Shown here: piece after piece, positions 1 through 6,547 of the stretch | How positions within the stretch are numbered: position 1 is the stretch's first letter | Layout of the letters: every line of letters begins with the position of its first letter | NCBI GenBank assembly: GCA_017615955.1 | Contig: JAFZZD010000562.1 | Location: 1-12,596, forward strand | Reading direction: 5' to 3' | DNA: 12,596 nt | Source: Victivallales bacterium | GTDB lineage: Bacteria; Verrucomicrobiota; Lentisphaeria; Oligosphaerales; Oligosphaeraceae | Position numbers and translations under genes: made by a program | The notes under the pieces: model-generated | The model's input: only the letters and a program-made list of their open reading frames with translations | What the model was told of the DNA's origin: nothing | Databases searched by the model: none

Positions 1-648
1 ACACGTGTTTTCCTTAACTTCATTCTGCCAGTCATAATGATTGTAGCCATTGCAGTCGGCACCTACATCAAACTGCACTCGGCCAAGACCATGGAGGCAT
101 TTCTTGGCGTGGTGCTGTTTATGACTGTCAGCCTGTGGATACAAGGCATTCCCCTCAAGGAAGTCATCAACACTGCCACCGAGGGTGTCAAGGGTGCAGT
201 GCCAGTCGTAATACTGCTGGCACTCGCCTATTCAGTGAATTCCCTGAGCAAGACCATGGGTACTGCAAACTACATCGTATCGCTTACGCAGCACTTCCTT
301 TCGCCACATCTTCTGCCATTTGTGATTTTCATCATAGCCGCCATCATGGCCTTCGCCACTGGCACCTCCTGGGGCACCTTCGCCATCTGCATGCCCATCG
401 CATTGCCGCTTGCCTTCAACTACACGAATGGCCAGGTCACGCCGCTTGTCATGGCCTGCTTCGCGGCTGTTGCCGGCGGCGGCGTGTTCGGCGACCACTG
501 CTCGCCGCTGTCTGAAACCACGGTGCTATCCTCCGCCGGCGCGGCTGCAGACCACATAGACCATGTCAAGACACAGCTGCCATACGCTCTTGTCTGCGCT
601 GTCGTGGCTTCTATTGCATATCTGGTAATTGGATTCATTATGGCGTAG
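1..648 (+). CDS. NhaC-family Na+/H+ antiporter, C-terminal part (5' end outside window)
   Basis: The reading frame is open from base 1, so the gene begins upstream and 215 residues are visible. The product is an inner-membrane secondary transporter that exchanges Na+ for H+, or for an organic acid in some relatives such as the malate/lactate exchanger MleN. Hydrophobic segments run through nearly the whole fragment. Two stretches typical of the NhaC family are seen: GTSWGTFAICMP, and a late FGDHCSPLSETT run followed by DHIDHVKTQLPYAL. The protein ends on a hydrophobic helix, with a TAG stop. The phosphotriesterase-like gene starts 50 nt downstream on the same strand, so the two may be co-transcribed and the transporter could serve that enzyme's substrate. 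The family call is firm; the transported substrate is not known. Confidence 0.88.
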   Translation, partial: TRVFLNFILPVIMIVAIAVGTYIKLHSAKTMEAFLGVVLFMTVSLWIQGIPLKEVINTATEGVKGAVPVVILLALAYSVNSLSKTMGTANYIVSLTQHFLSPHLLPFVIFIIAAIMAFATGTSWGTFAICMPIALPLAFNYTNGQVTPLVMACFAAVAGGGVFGDHCSPLSETTVLSSAGAAADHIDHVKTQLPYALVCAVVASIAYLVIGFIMA

Positions 649-667
649 GAGTTTAATTGTACTCGAT

Positions 668-687
668 TTCGCAAAGTGCATTGCGAA
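668..687 (+). promoter_or_regulatory. Small hairpin ahead of the phosphotriesterase-like gene
   Basis: A 7-bp perfect inverted repeat (TTCGCAA / TTGCGAA, 6-nt loop) ends 11 nt before the ATG at 699. The only purine-rich ribosome-binding candidate (GAAG, 685-688) lies inside its right arm. The hairpin could limit translation or mark the intercistronic boundary. The stem is short and may be chance. Confidence 0.25.
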
Positions 688-698
688 GATAGAACACT

Positions 699-1724
699 AT
701 GAGCAAAAATACAATCCAGACTGTGACAGGTGCTGTTTCCGCTGCTTCCTGCGGCATGGTGCTTTCACATGAGCATCTTTTCATAGACTTGCGCAATCAG
801 GCGGCGCCAGGCGCACTGGAGAGGGTGCTTGTCCCAGAGGACAGGCCTGCGCTTATGCAGGATCCATATTCCATGCGGGACAATCTTGCAGTCGATGATT
901 ATGCGGGGGCGCTTGCAGAATGCGCGGAATTGAAACGCCTTGGATGCGATACTGTCGTGGATTGCACGACAGCGCAGATCGGCCGCGATGCCAGGCTCCT
1001 GCGCCAGTTGGCACAGGATGCGGGTATGAATATCGTCATGGGGTGCGGATATTATACTGGCGATACCCACGATGATGCCTTTCTCAATATGAGCGTGGAA
1101 GAGGCCGCAGAGACGATGCTCCGCGATTGCAGGGAAGGCGTATGCGATGGCATTTGCGCTGGCATCATAGGAGAAATTGGCACCAGCAAGGAGCTTCTGC
1201 CCAGCGAGCGCAAGGCACTGCATGCGGCGGCAAAGGCGCAGGTGGCAAGTGGCCTTGCCGTGCAGGTCCACATCTATCCATGGAGCACAAATGGCCTGGA
1301 GGCGACGGAAATACTGACGCGAAATGGAGTCGCCCCCTCACGCATCGTCATCTGCCATTCCGATGTGGAGCCAAACCGCGACTATATCCTTTCTCTGCTG
1401 AAACTTGGCGTCTATGTGGAGCTGGACAACTTTGGCAAGGAGTTTACTCCCGCGCCAGGCGGCTTCGCGGCTGGGCACTTCGTTTCAGACGTGGAACGCG
1501 TGGAACTTGCCGCATGGATCATCAAGAACGGCTATGAAAGACAGCTGCTGCTCACCAACGACATCTGCCTGAAATGCCTGCTTATGAAGCATGGCGGTGC
1601 AGGGTACAGGCATATTTTCGCTGATATTCTGCCTATGCTCGTGGCTCAAGGCATTCCAAGTGACCTTGTCACGGAACTTGTCTTGCGGGAAAATCCCTTG
1701 CGAATGCTGACTGGTGAACTTTAA
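699..1724 (+). CDS. Phosphotriesterase-family (PHP-like) metal-dependent hydrolase
   Basis: This 341-residue protein is a TIM-barrel amidohydrolase of the phosphotriesterase-homology group, close in length to characterised members. The metal ligands can be read off in order: the HEH pair near the N terminus (His24, His26), Glu159 in GEIGTS, His191 in VHIYPW, His220 in ICHSD and Asp288 in LLTND. Glu at position 159 takes the place of the carboxylated lysine of true phosphotriesterase, as in E. coli PHP, so a binuclear zinc or similar centre is expected. Known relatives act on lactones or phosphate esters; the physiological substrate here cannot be told. It is probably cytoplasmic, as no signal peptide is seen. 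The ATG at 699 was chosen because the family's N-terminal sequence begins there; its ribosome-binding site is weak. It follows the NhaC-type transporter by 50 nt. Confidence 0.88.
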   Translation: MSKNTIQTVTGAVSAASCGMVLSHEHLFIDLRNQAAPGALERVLVPEDRPALMQDPYSMRDNLAVDDYAGALAECAELKRLGCDTVVDCTTAQIGRDARLLRQLAQDAGMNIVMGCGYYTGDTHDDAFLNMSVEEAAETMLRDCREGVCDGICAGIIGEIGTSKELLPSERKALHAAAKAQVASGLAVQVHIYPWSTNGLEATEILTRNGVAPSRIVICHSDVEPNRDYILSLLKLGVYVELDNFGKEFTPAPGGFAAGHFVSDVERVELAAWIIKNGYERQLLLTNDICLKCLLMKHGGAGYRHIFADILPMLVAQGIPSDLVTELVLRENPLRMLTGEL

Positions 1725-1740
1725 GGTAAAGCACCAGGTA

Positions 1741-1773
1741 ACATCACACAGGTTGGCTAACCTGTGCGGATGT
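1741..1773 (+). promoter_or_regulatory. Hairpin downstream of the phosphotriesterase-like gene
   Basis: An outer 5-bp stem (ACATC / GATGT) and an inner 8-bp stem (CACAGGTT / AACCTGTG) enclose a GGCT loop, broken by a small internal loop. It starts 16 nt after the stop codon at 1724. No T-run follows, so it is not a classical intrinsic terminator. A 3'-end stabilising hairpin or part of a leader is possible. Confidence 0.4.
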
Positions 1774-1787
1774 CCAACTGACGAAAA

Positions 1788-1811
1788 CACTCAAGTTGCT
1801 CAACTTGAGTG
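1788..1811. repeat. Perfect 24-nt palindrome (11-bp arms, CT centre)
   Basis: The arms CACTCAAGTTG and CAACTTGAGTG are exact reverse complements around a 2-nt centre. An exact dyad this long is unlikely by chance. It may be a binding site for a dimeric regulator or a strong RNA hairpin. It lies about 155 nt upstream of the best promoter for the ATPase operon, far for a simple repressor site but possible for an activator or for DNA looping. Confidence 0.5.
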
Positions 1812-1830
1812 AGCGCCGCGACCGCGCTCA
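1810..1830 (+). promoter_or_regulatory. GC-rich hairpin directly abutting the palindrome
   Basis: Seven-bp arms (TGAGCGC / GCGCTCA) enclose a 7-nt loop. The left arm shares two bases with the preceding palindrome, so the two structures could compete or stack. No T-run follows. With the hairpin at 1741-1773 it makes three hairpins in 90 nt. Confidence 0.35.
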
Positions 1831-1917
1831 CATGGACGCCATCGGCGCATGGAAACACAAGGAAAGTGAGCGATTACGCATTAGCGGTCCTGGGCTGCGT
1901 ACATTTGCGTTGTCAGT

Positions 1918-1945
1918 TTGTTTTTGGGGGAATGCAGATTATAGT
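1918..1945 (+). promoter_or_regulatory. Weaker upstream promoter candidate for the ATPase operon
   Basis: A TTGTTT (1918-1923) and TATAGT (1940-1945) pair with 16-nt spacing. It would start transcription near 1952 and leave about 55 nt of leader before the ATG at 2009, enough to include the Shine-Dalgarno. It is a poorer match than the promoter at 1966-1995 but gives a more normal leader. Confidence 0.25.
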
Positions 1946-1965
1946 ATGGGCAATTTTAGGATGCT

Positions 1966-1995
1966 TTGACATCCACATTATACATTGAATATTAT
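1966..1995 (+). promoter_or_regulatory. Sigma70-like promoter for the ATPase operon
   Basis: A perfect TTGACA -35 box (1966-1971) and TATTAT -10 box (1990-1995) are separated by 18 nt. Transcription would begin near 2002, only about seven bases before the ATG at 2009. This argues against the in-frame TTG at 1985 as the start of the next gene. No other promoter of similar quality was noticed inside the operon. Confidence 0.5.
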
Positions 1996-2008
1996 TCAGG
2001 TGCAAGCC

Positions 2009-2461
2009 ATGCTAGTTTCTGAAATGTTGTCTGCCGGGTTGGTCAACTGCAATCTGGCCTCCTCATGCAAGGAAGAGCTTTTTGAGGAGATGGTGCAGAT
2101 GTTCGTACGTGAGGGGCTTGTGCCTGACAGAAGGGCCGCCGTTGCCGCGCTTATGGAGCGGGAGGCCAAGATGAGCACTGGCATTTCCGAGGGGATTGCC
2201 TTGCCACATGGCAAGCTGGAAGGCATCAAGGACGCAATTGTCGCCATTGGCATCAGCAAGGAAGGCATTGAATACGATGCGCTGGATGGCGAGCTTGTGC
2301 AGCTGGTTGTAATGATATTATGCGAAAAGACACGTCCTGCGCTTCACGTTGAGTTGCTGTCCGAGGTGAGCCGTCTGCTGTCCATACCCGATTTCAAGGA
2401 GAGGCTGCTTGCCGCCAAAGATGCTGAAGAGGTAATTGAGGTCATCAGAAGCGAGGAGTGA
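2009..2461 (+). CDS. PTS EIIA domain protein (PtsN/fructose-type) leading the ATPase operon
   Basis: This 150-residue single-domain protein matches the type-2 EIIA fold (mannitol/fructose/PtsN family). The phosphorylatable histidine is His67 in GIALPHGK, and the second conserved histidine, His113, lies in the ALHVELLSEVSRLL helix, so phosphate transfer looks intact. No EIIB, EIIC or HPr gene is adjacent, which favours a regulatory PtsN-like role over sugar uptake. The ATG at 2009 is preferred over the in-frame TTG at 1985: it has AGGTG six bases upstream and lies downstream of the promoter. The stop lies 2 nt before the ATG of the next gene, the first ATPase subunit, so co-translation is likely. 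It may sense phosphate flux and influence the ATPase; that link is inferred from position only. Confidence 0.85.
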   Translation: MLVSEMLSAGLVNCNLASSCKEELFEEMVQMFVREGLVPDRRAAVAALMEREAKMSTGISEGIALPHGKLEGIKDAIVAIGISKEGIEYDALDGELVQLVVMILCEKTRPALHVELLSEVSRLLSIPDFKERLLAAKDAEEVIEVIRSEE

Positions 2462-2463
2462 CA

Positions 2464-2784
2464 ATGGATGACATCCTTAAGCGCATGATGGCTGCGGAGG
2501 CCGAGGCGGACGAATTGGTCGAGAAGGCCAATGCCGAGGCGGACGCTTTGCGCAGCGAGGCGCGTCGCCAGGCGAATGTCCTGCTGGCAGAAGCGCAGAA
2601 GAAACTGGCTGCGGAAGCGGACGAGTATATCAGCTCCTGCCTGGAGAAGGCGCGTGTCGAGGAGAAGGAGTCCCTTGAAAAGGGGGATGCCAATATGAAG
2701 GACGAACTCCTTGCGTTCGACAGGCGTTTTGCCGCGCGATGCCAGGAAGTCACTGATTTGCTTCTTTATCCTGAAGTGGATTGA
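2464..2784 (+). CDS. V-type ATPase subunit G-like (peripheral stalk coiled coil)
   Basis: The product is 106 residues, rich in Ala, Glu and Lys, and predicted to be almost entirely helical. Residues about 12-55 show an 11-residue periodicity (AEADELVEKAN, then AEADALRSEAR, then RQANVLLAEAQ), as expected of the right-handed coiled coil that subunit G makes with E. It should form the peripheral stalks holding the A3B3 head against subunit I. The ATG at 2464 has GAGGAG five bases upstream; a GTG at 2458 is an alternative in the same frame. Assignment rests on composition, size and position, since coiled-coil subunits diverge fast. Subunit C begins 7 nt after its stop. Confidence 0.75.
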   Translation: MDDILKRMMAAEAEADELVEKANAEADALRSEARRQANVLLAEAQKKLAAEADEYISSCLEKARVEEKESLEKGDANMKDELLAFDRRFAARCQEVTDLLLYPEVD

Positions 2785-2791
2785 TTGGAAT

Positions 2792-3820
2792 ATGGTTCCG
2801 GATATACAGGCAAGCCTTGATTTTGTGGTTGCCAGGCTTCACGGCATTGTGGCAAACGCAATCAAGGGCGAGACGCTGGAGAAACTGGCGCGTAGCACCA
2901 CGGAGGAATTGTTGCTGCGGAACCTGAAAAGCATAGGCATTGACTGCAAGGGCAGGGCAGAATTCCACAACTTCATCTATAGTAGGGAGGCAGAAAAACT
3001 GGACAAGGTGGCACGGCTTCTTCCTTCCCACGAGGCGGCCTTCTACCATGCGCTTCAGGCACGTTCTTATTTTGACAATGTAAAACTGGCATTGCATTGG
3101 CGCTATTCACGCGGCGAACGGGAGGCAGGGGACCTGTCCTTCCACACAGTCCATAACATGCCGAGATTCGATGCAAATGCCATTGAAAATGCCAGAGACC
3201 GCAAGGCCTTTCTTCAATGCCTCCCCCCATACAAGTCATTTGATGGCAAGGCATTGCTTGCCATAGTTGAAAAACTGGAGAATGATGGGGATTTGATGCT
3301 GGCGGACAGCGAGGTGGACCATGCCTATCACAACTTGCTCTGGGAAACAGCTCGCGGCATAAGGTCTGCCATCGGGCATGAGGCCTGCCGCCTGCTGGGA
3401 ACAGAGGTTGACATTATCAACCTTGCGTCATTGATGCGCAATGCGCTGACATATTCATTCGAACCCGCCGCCATGTCCCGTCTCTGGCTTGAGCATGGAG
3501 CTCTTTACAGCAGGGAGAAGCTGGTGGAGCTGGCAAAGAAAGGCACCTTGCCTGAAATACGCGCCGCCTTGCATGGAAAATACGCCCGCGTGCTGGCGAA
3601 TGTGGGCAACGACCTGCATCTGGTGGAGAATGCGCTTTGGGAGCATTTCTATCAGGAAGTGCATTACTCATTTCTTGCAATAGAAAATCCAAGGCTCTGC
3701 ATTGCAGCATACCCGTTCCTGGTACTCTTTGAAACGCTTAACTTGGGACGACTTTACGAAGGCATCTATTTCGGGATACCTTCACAGAATATCCTTGACA
3801 TTATGCTGGGCGTAAGTTAG
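2792..3820 (+). CDS. atpC: V-type ATPase subunit C (Vma6/d-type socket subunit)
   Basis: This 342-residue protein is soluble and mostly helical, the usual length for the funnel-shaped subunit that seats the D/F axle on the K ring. Recognisable family stretches include VDIINLASLMRNAL in the middle and the C-terminal PFLVLFETLNLGRLYEGIYF. The frame is open further upstream to an ATG at 2711, but that start would overlap subunit G by 74 nt. The ATG at 2792 lies 7 nt after the G stop and gives the expected length. No strong ribosome-binding site precedes it, so translation is probably coupled to G. In many bacterial operons C lies after E; here it comes before I. Confidence 0.85.
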   Translation: MVPDIQASLDFVVARLHGIVANAIKGETLEKLARSTTEELLLRNLKSIGIDCKGRAEFHNFIYSREAEKLDKVARLLPSHEAAFYHALQARSYFDNVKLALHWRYSRGEREAGDLSFHTVHNMPRFDANAIENARDRKAFLQCLPPYKSFDGKALLAIVEKLENDGDLMLADSEVDHAYHNLLWETARGIRSAIGHEACRLLGTEVDIINLASLMRNALTYSFEPAAMSRLWLEHGALYSREKLVELAKKGTLPEIRAALHGKYARVLANVGNDLHLVENALWEHFYQEVHYSFLAIENPRLCIAAYPFLVLFETLNLGRLYEGIYFGIPSQNILDIMLGVS

Positions 3821-3850
3821 CATTGCGCCTGGCAGCCAAATGGAGAAGAC

Positions 3851-5815
3851 ATGTTTCGGCCTGTAGAAATGTCAAAATTGAACATACTTGTCTTGAGCAA
3901 GTATGTAACCGAGACCACACGCCTGCTGGGGCAGATGGGGAAAATGCATCTCATAGATGCGGTAAGCCAGTCCAGCGGACGCCTGCTCAAGGAAGCGGAG
4001 GCACCTGCGGACAATGCCCAGATTGAAAAACTCAGCGGTCTTTGCGCACGGCTTGTGGAAGGCCTCGGCATTGACCTGGACAATAATTCGGAGGCACCGG
4101 AAGAAGCGGGCGATGACATGTCCATTGACGACATGAGCGCACTTCTCAACCGCATTGCAAGGAAATACGGCAGCCAGGAGGCGGAGATTGAAAAGGAGCT
4201 GAAGGCGGCGGGCGTCACGGACAAGGAACGCAGCGCGATTGCCGCATTCCCGTTACAGAACGTGCCAATTGAGGCATTGAGGAATCTGTCCCATTTCTAT
4301 ATGGTGACTGGCCGCATGGAACCGACCGCCGTTGCCCGTGCCATGCTCACGCTGGGGGAAAGCGCAATCATCGTGCAGGCTGACGGCGATGCAGGCAACA
4401 TCCTGGTGCTTTCCTCCAACAAAGACAGATTTGCCGTAAAGGACGAATTGGACAAGTATGGATTCACAGAGGCAAAGCCGCCAGAGGAAGTGGACGGCAC
4501 GGCTCATGACGCAGTGGCAAACCTCAGCGGCCAGTTGGAGGAACTTCGCGCCAAACTGGAGGAATGCAAGATGAAGGTGCTGGAATTGGCTGCGGAATAT
4601 GGACCCGTGGTACGTTCCATCCAGCAGAACCTGAAGTGCCGCCAGGCAGTCCAGGATGCTCAGAAGCATTTTGGCTTCATTGCGAATGTGTATTGCATTT
4701 CAGGTTGGGCCCCTTCCACGGAAGTGGAGGAGATACGCCAGATCGTTAATACCACCACTGGCGGCACAGGTGTGGTAGAGGTGATACGCCCTGAAGATGA
4801 TGCGAATGTGCAGGAGGGCAAGGAGAGCGTGCCAGTGAAGTTCAGCGGCGGCGCGATATTGCGCCCATTCCAGGCGCTCATCAGCAACTTTGGAATGCCA
4901 CAATACACGGAACTGGATCCCAGCGTATTCGTGGCATTGACGTTCGTGATACTATTTGGCTTCATGTTCGGTGATGTGGGGCAGGGACTTGTTTTGGTGC
5001 TGGCTGGTCTTTATATGTGCCGTACAAAACGCAAGATTGCCGAAAGTTTCCGCGATGCTGGCCCCCTGCTGATCGCATGCGGCATTTGCGCCACTCTGTT
5101 CGGCTTCTGCTACGGTTCTGTATTCGGATATGAAAACCACAATTTCCTCAAGCCCCTGTGGCTTAGCCCATTGAAGCAGGACGATATTGGCAAACTGCTT
5201 GCCACTGCAGTTGGCGTGGGCGTCATATTCTCCAGCGTGGCAATCATCATCAACATCATCAACCACTTCAGGGCAAAGCGCTTCTTTGACGGCATTTTCG
5301 ACAGGTTCGGGCTGCTGGGGCTGGTATTCTTCTGGATGGTGCTGGGAACTGGAGTGTGGTTCCTGGTGAAAAAGACCATTCCTGTCGTAGGCATTGTATT
5401 GATAGTGCTGCCATTGGTTTTACTGTTTTTTAAGGGCATTCTTGCACATTATGTTTTTAGATTGCATCGTGAGAAGGAGAGTTTCCTCAATATCATCCTG
5501 GAGGCGTTGATAGAATTGATGGAGACCTTCACAGGCTACTTGAGCGGGACCGTGTCATTCGTTCGTGTGGGAGCCTTTGCCATAAGCCACGCGGCGCTTT
5601 GCTTGGCTGTTTACAGTATTGTCGGGCTTATGGACAATGTCCCAGGCGGCAGATTATGGTCGCTGATTGTCATCATTTTTGGCAATGCACTGGTGATATG
5701 CTTCGAAGGCATGGTAGCCATGATACAGTGCGTCCGTCTGGAATACTATGAGCTTTTCGGCAAGTATTTCAGCGGCGGTGGCATTGAATACAAGCCGTTC
5801 AAATTGAAGAAATAG
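3851..5815 (+). CDS. atpI: V-type ATPase subunit I (a-type, ion half-channel)
   Basis: The product is 654 residues. The first 350 or so form the cytoplasmic arm, with coiled-coil stretches, that binds the peripheral stalks. The rest is membrane-embedded, with about eight helices starting near residue 357. The first helix ends in the family motif FGFMFGDVGQG (about 369-379). Arg572, in SFVRVGAFAISHAAL, aligns with the essential channel arginine of yeast Vph1 (Arg735). The C-terminal CFEGMVAMIQCVRLEYYEL and GGGIEYKPF stretches are typical. It provides the two ion half-channels beside the K ring. The ATG at 3851 has GGAG five bases upstream; the ATG at 3869 is a possible alternative. There is a 30-nt gap from subunit C. 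Confidence 0.93.
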   Translation: MFRPVEMSKLNILVLSKYVTETTRLLGQMGKMHLIDAVSQSSGRLLKEAEAPADNAQIEKLSGLCARLVEGLGIDLDNNSEAPEEAGDDMSIDDMSALLNRIARKYGSQEAEIEKELKAAGVTDKERSAIAAFPLQNVPIEALRNLSHFYMVTGRMEPTAVARAMLTLGESAIIVQADGDAGNILVLSSNKDRFAVKDELDKYGFTEAKPPEEVDGTAHDAVANLSGQLEELRAKLEECKMKVLELAAEYGPVVRSIQQNLKCRQAVQDAQKHFGFIANVYCISGWAPSTEVEEIRQIVNTTTGGTGVVEVIRPEDDANVQEGKESVPVKFSGGAILRPFQALISNFGMPQYTELDPSVFVALTFVILFGFMFGDVGQGLVLVLAGLYMCRTKRKIAESFRDAGPLLIACGICATLFGFCYGSVFGYENHNFLKPLWLSPLKQDDIGKLLATAVGVGVIFSSVAIIINIINHFRAKRFFDGIFDRFGLLGLVFFWMVLGTGVWFLVKKTIPVVGIVLIVLPLVLLFFKGILAHYVFRLHREKESFLNIILEALIELMETFTGYLSGTVSFVRVGAFAISHAALCLAVYSIVGLMDNVPGGRLWSLIVIIFGNALVICFEGMVAMIQCVRLEYYELFGKYFSGGGIEYKPFKLKK

Positions 5816-5847
5816 ACGACATTACCATAGATAACATTTAAATCAAA

Positions 5848-5854
5848 AGAGGAG
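5848..5854 (+). promoter_or_regulatory. Strong Shine-Dalgarno of the K (ring) subunit
   Basis: AGAGGAG lies 10 nt before the ATG at 5865, within an A-rich stretch in a 49-nt gap that is AT-rich compared with its surroundings. It is among the best ribosome-binding sites in the operon, which fits the need for several K copies per enzyme. Confidence 0.5.
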
Positions 5855-5864
5855 TTGAAGCAAA

Positions 5865-6200
5865 ATGAAGAGTAGATTTGCAAAAATCATCGGGTTGGCT
5901 GTGCTGGCCCTGGCTTGTGGCGTTGCGTATGCGGAAGGAACACCTGAAGCCGCAGAGACAACAGCTGCCGCAACAAAGGCGGCAACCACGAATCCCGCCA
6001 TTTTCTACGCGATCGCAGTCTGCATGGGCGTTGGCAGCTTGTCCGCCGCGTTTGCAGTTGGCAAGGTCGGTGCCGCCGCAATGGGCGCCGCTGCAGAGAA
6101 GCCCGAACTGCTGGGCAAGGCAATCGCATTTGTGGGACTGGGCGAAGGTATTGCTTTGTTTGGCTTCCTTATCAGCCTTTTCCTGGTGTTCAAAATCTGA
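5865..6200 (+). CDS. atpK: V-type ATPase subunit K (rotor-ring proteolipid)
   Basis: This is a 111-residue proteolipid. Residues 1-23 look like a secretion signal: basic start, hydrophobic core, and AYA before Glu24. A Thr/Ala-rich linker (24-43) follows, then one helical hairpin (helices about 46-70 and 85-108) joined by the loop AEKPELLGK. Glu94 in GLGEGIALFGF is the ion-carrying carboxylate. The single-hairpin form with a leader resembles the Thermus ring subunit more than the double-hairpin NtpK of Enterococcus. By alignment with NtpK (IAQGKV against FAVGKV), Val65 occupies the place of Gln110, a Na+ ligand, so H+ may be the coupling ion. It forms the rotating ring opposite subunit I. Confidence 0.92.
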   Translation: MKSRFAKIIGLAVLALACGVAYAEGTPEAAETTAAATKAATTNPAIFYAIAVCMGVGSLSAAFAVGKVGAAAMGAAAEKPELLGKAIAFVGLGEGIALFGFLISLFLVFKI

Positions 6201-6218
6201 GGTGTTGGGGGCGTTCGT

Positions 6219-6545
6219 ATGTCCTACCATATCATAGGCGATGTGGACACTGTCCTGGGCTACCGCTTTGCTGGCGTGGAAGGCGATGCCGTTTCCACGC
6301 CTGACGAGGCAAGGCAGGCTTTCCAGAAGGCCATTGCGCCTGGCGCTCACGGTATTCTGCTTGTGACAGAGGATGTGGAGGGCATGATTGAGGAACTGGT
6401 TACTGCGCACCGTGCTTCGGCTAAGGAGCCATTTCTGGCTGTCGTGCCCAGTATTTGGGGTGCGAAAAAGGGGCGCAAATCACTTGAGCAGCTGATAAAT
6501 GACGCAGTTGGCATCAAGATAGTCGATGCCAACAAGCAGGGTTGA
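6219..6545 (+). CDS. atpF: V-type ATPase subunit F (central axle)
   Basis: This 108-residue protein has the subunit F signature near its start (IGDVDTVLGYRFAGV), followed by the AHGILLVTEDV strand-loop of the Rossmann-like fold and a C-terminal helix that packs on subunit D. Length and fold match the family (100-120 residues). It binds the D axle and can regulate rotation. The ATG at 6219 follows a GGGGG run seven bases upstream. It lies 18 nt after K and 2 nt before the subunit E start, indicating tight co-translation. Confidence 0.9.
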   Translation: MSYHIIGDVDTVLGYRFAGVEGDAVSTPDEARQAFQKAIAPGAHGILLVTEDVEGMIEELVTAHRASAKEPFLAVVPSIWGAKKGRKSLEQLINDAVGIKIVDANKQG

Positions 6546-6547
6546 AC

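Larger units (their letters stand above)
1725..2008. other. Intergenic region between the two operons (284 nt)
   Basis: No convincing gene is present. A 45-codon ATG frame at 1832-1969 has no ribosome-binding site and no recognisable composition. The first third holds the three hairpins listed separately. The middle has little clear structure apart from a T-run (1917-1925). The last part carries the candidate promoters. Nothing folds into a tRNA, and I could not match a known riboswitch by eye. Confidence 0.5.

Noticed and set aside
1741..1830. Intrinsic terminator for the antiporter/hydrolase operon
   Set aside because: The hairpins are strong, but no T-run follows any of them; the T-run at 1917-1925 is too far away.
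1832..1969. 45-codon open frame in the intergenic region
   Set aside because: It has no ribosome-binding site, no recognisable composition, and ends inside the -35 box of the operon promoter.
1985..2008. TTG start for the EIIA gene at 1985
   Set aside because: It lies upstream of and overlapping the -10 box, so it would not be on the main transcript; the ATG at 2009 has a ribosome-binding site.
2711..2791. Longer start for subunit C at 2711
   Set aside because: It would overlap subunit G by 74 nt and add 27 residues without family resemblance; the ATG at 2792 gives the usual length.
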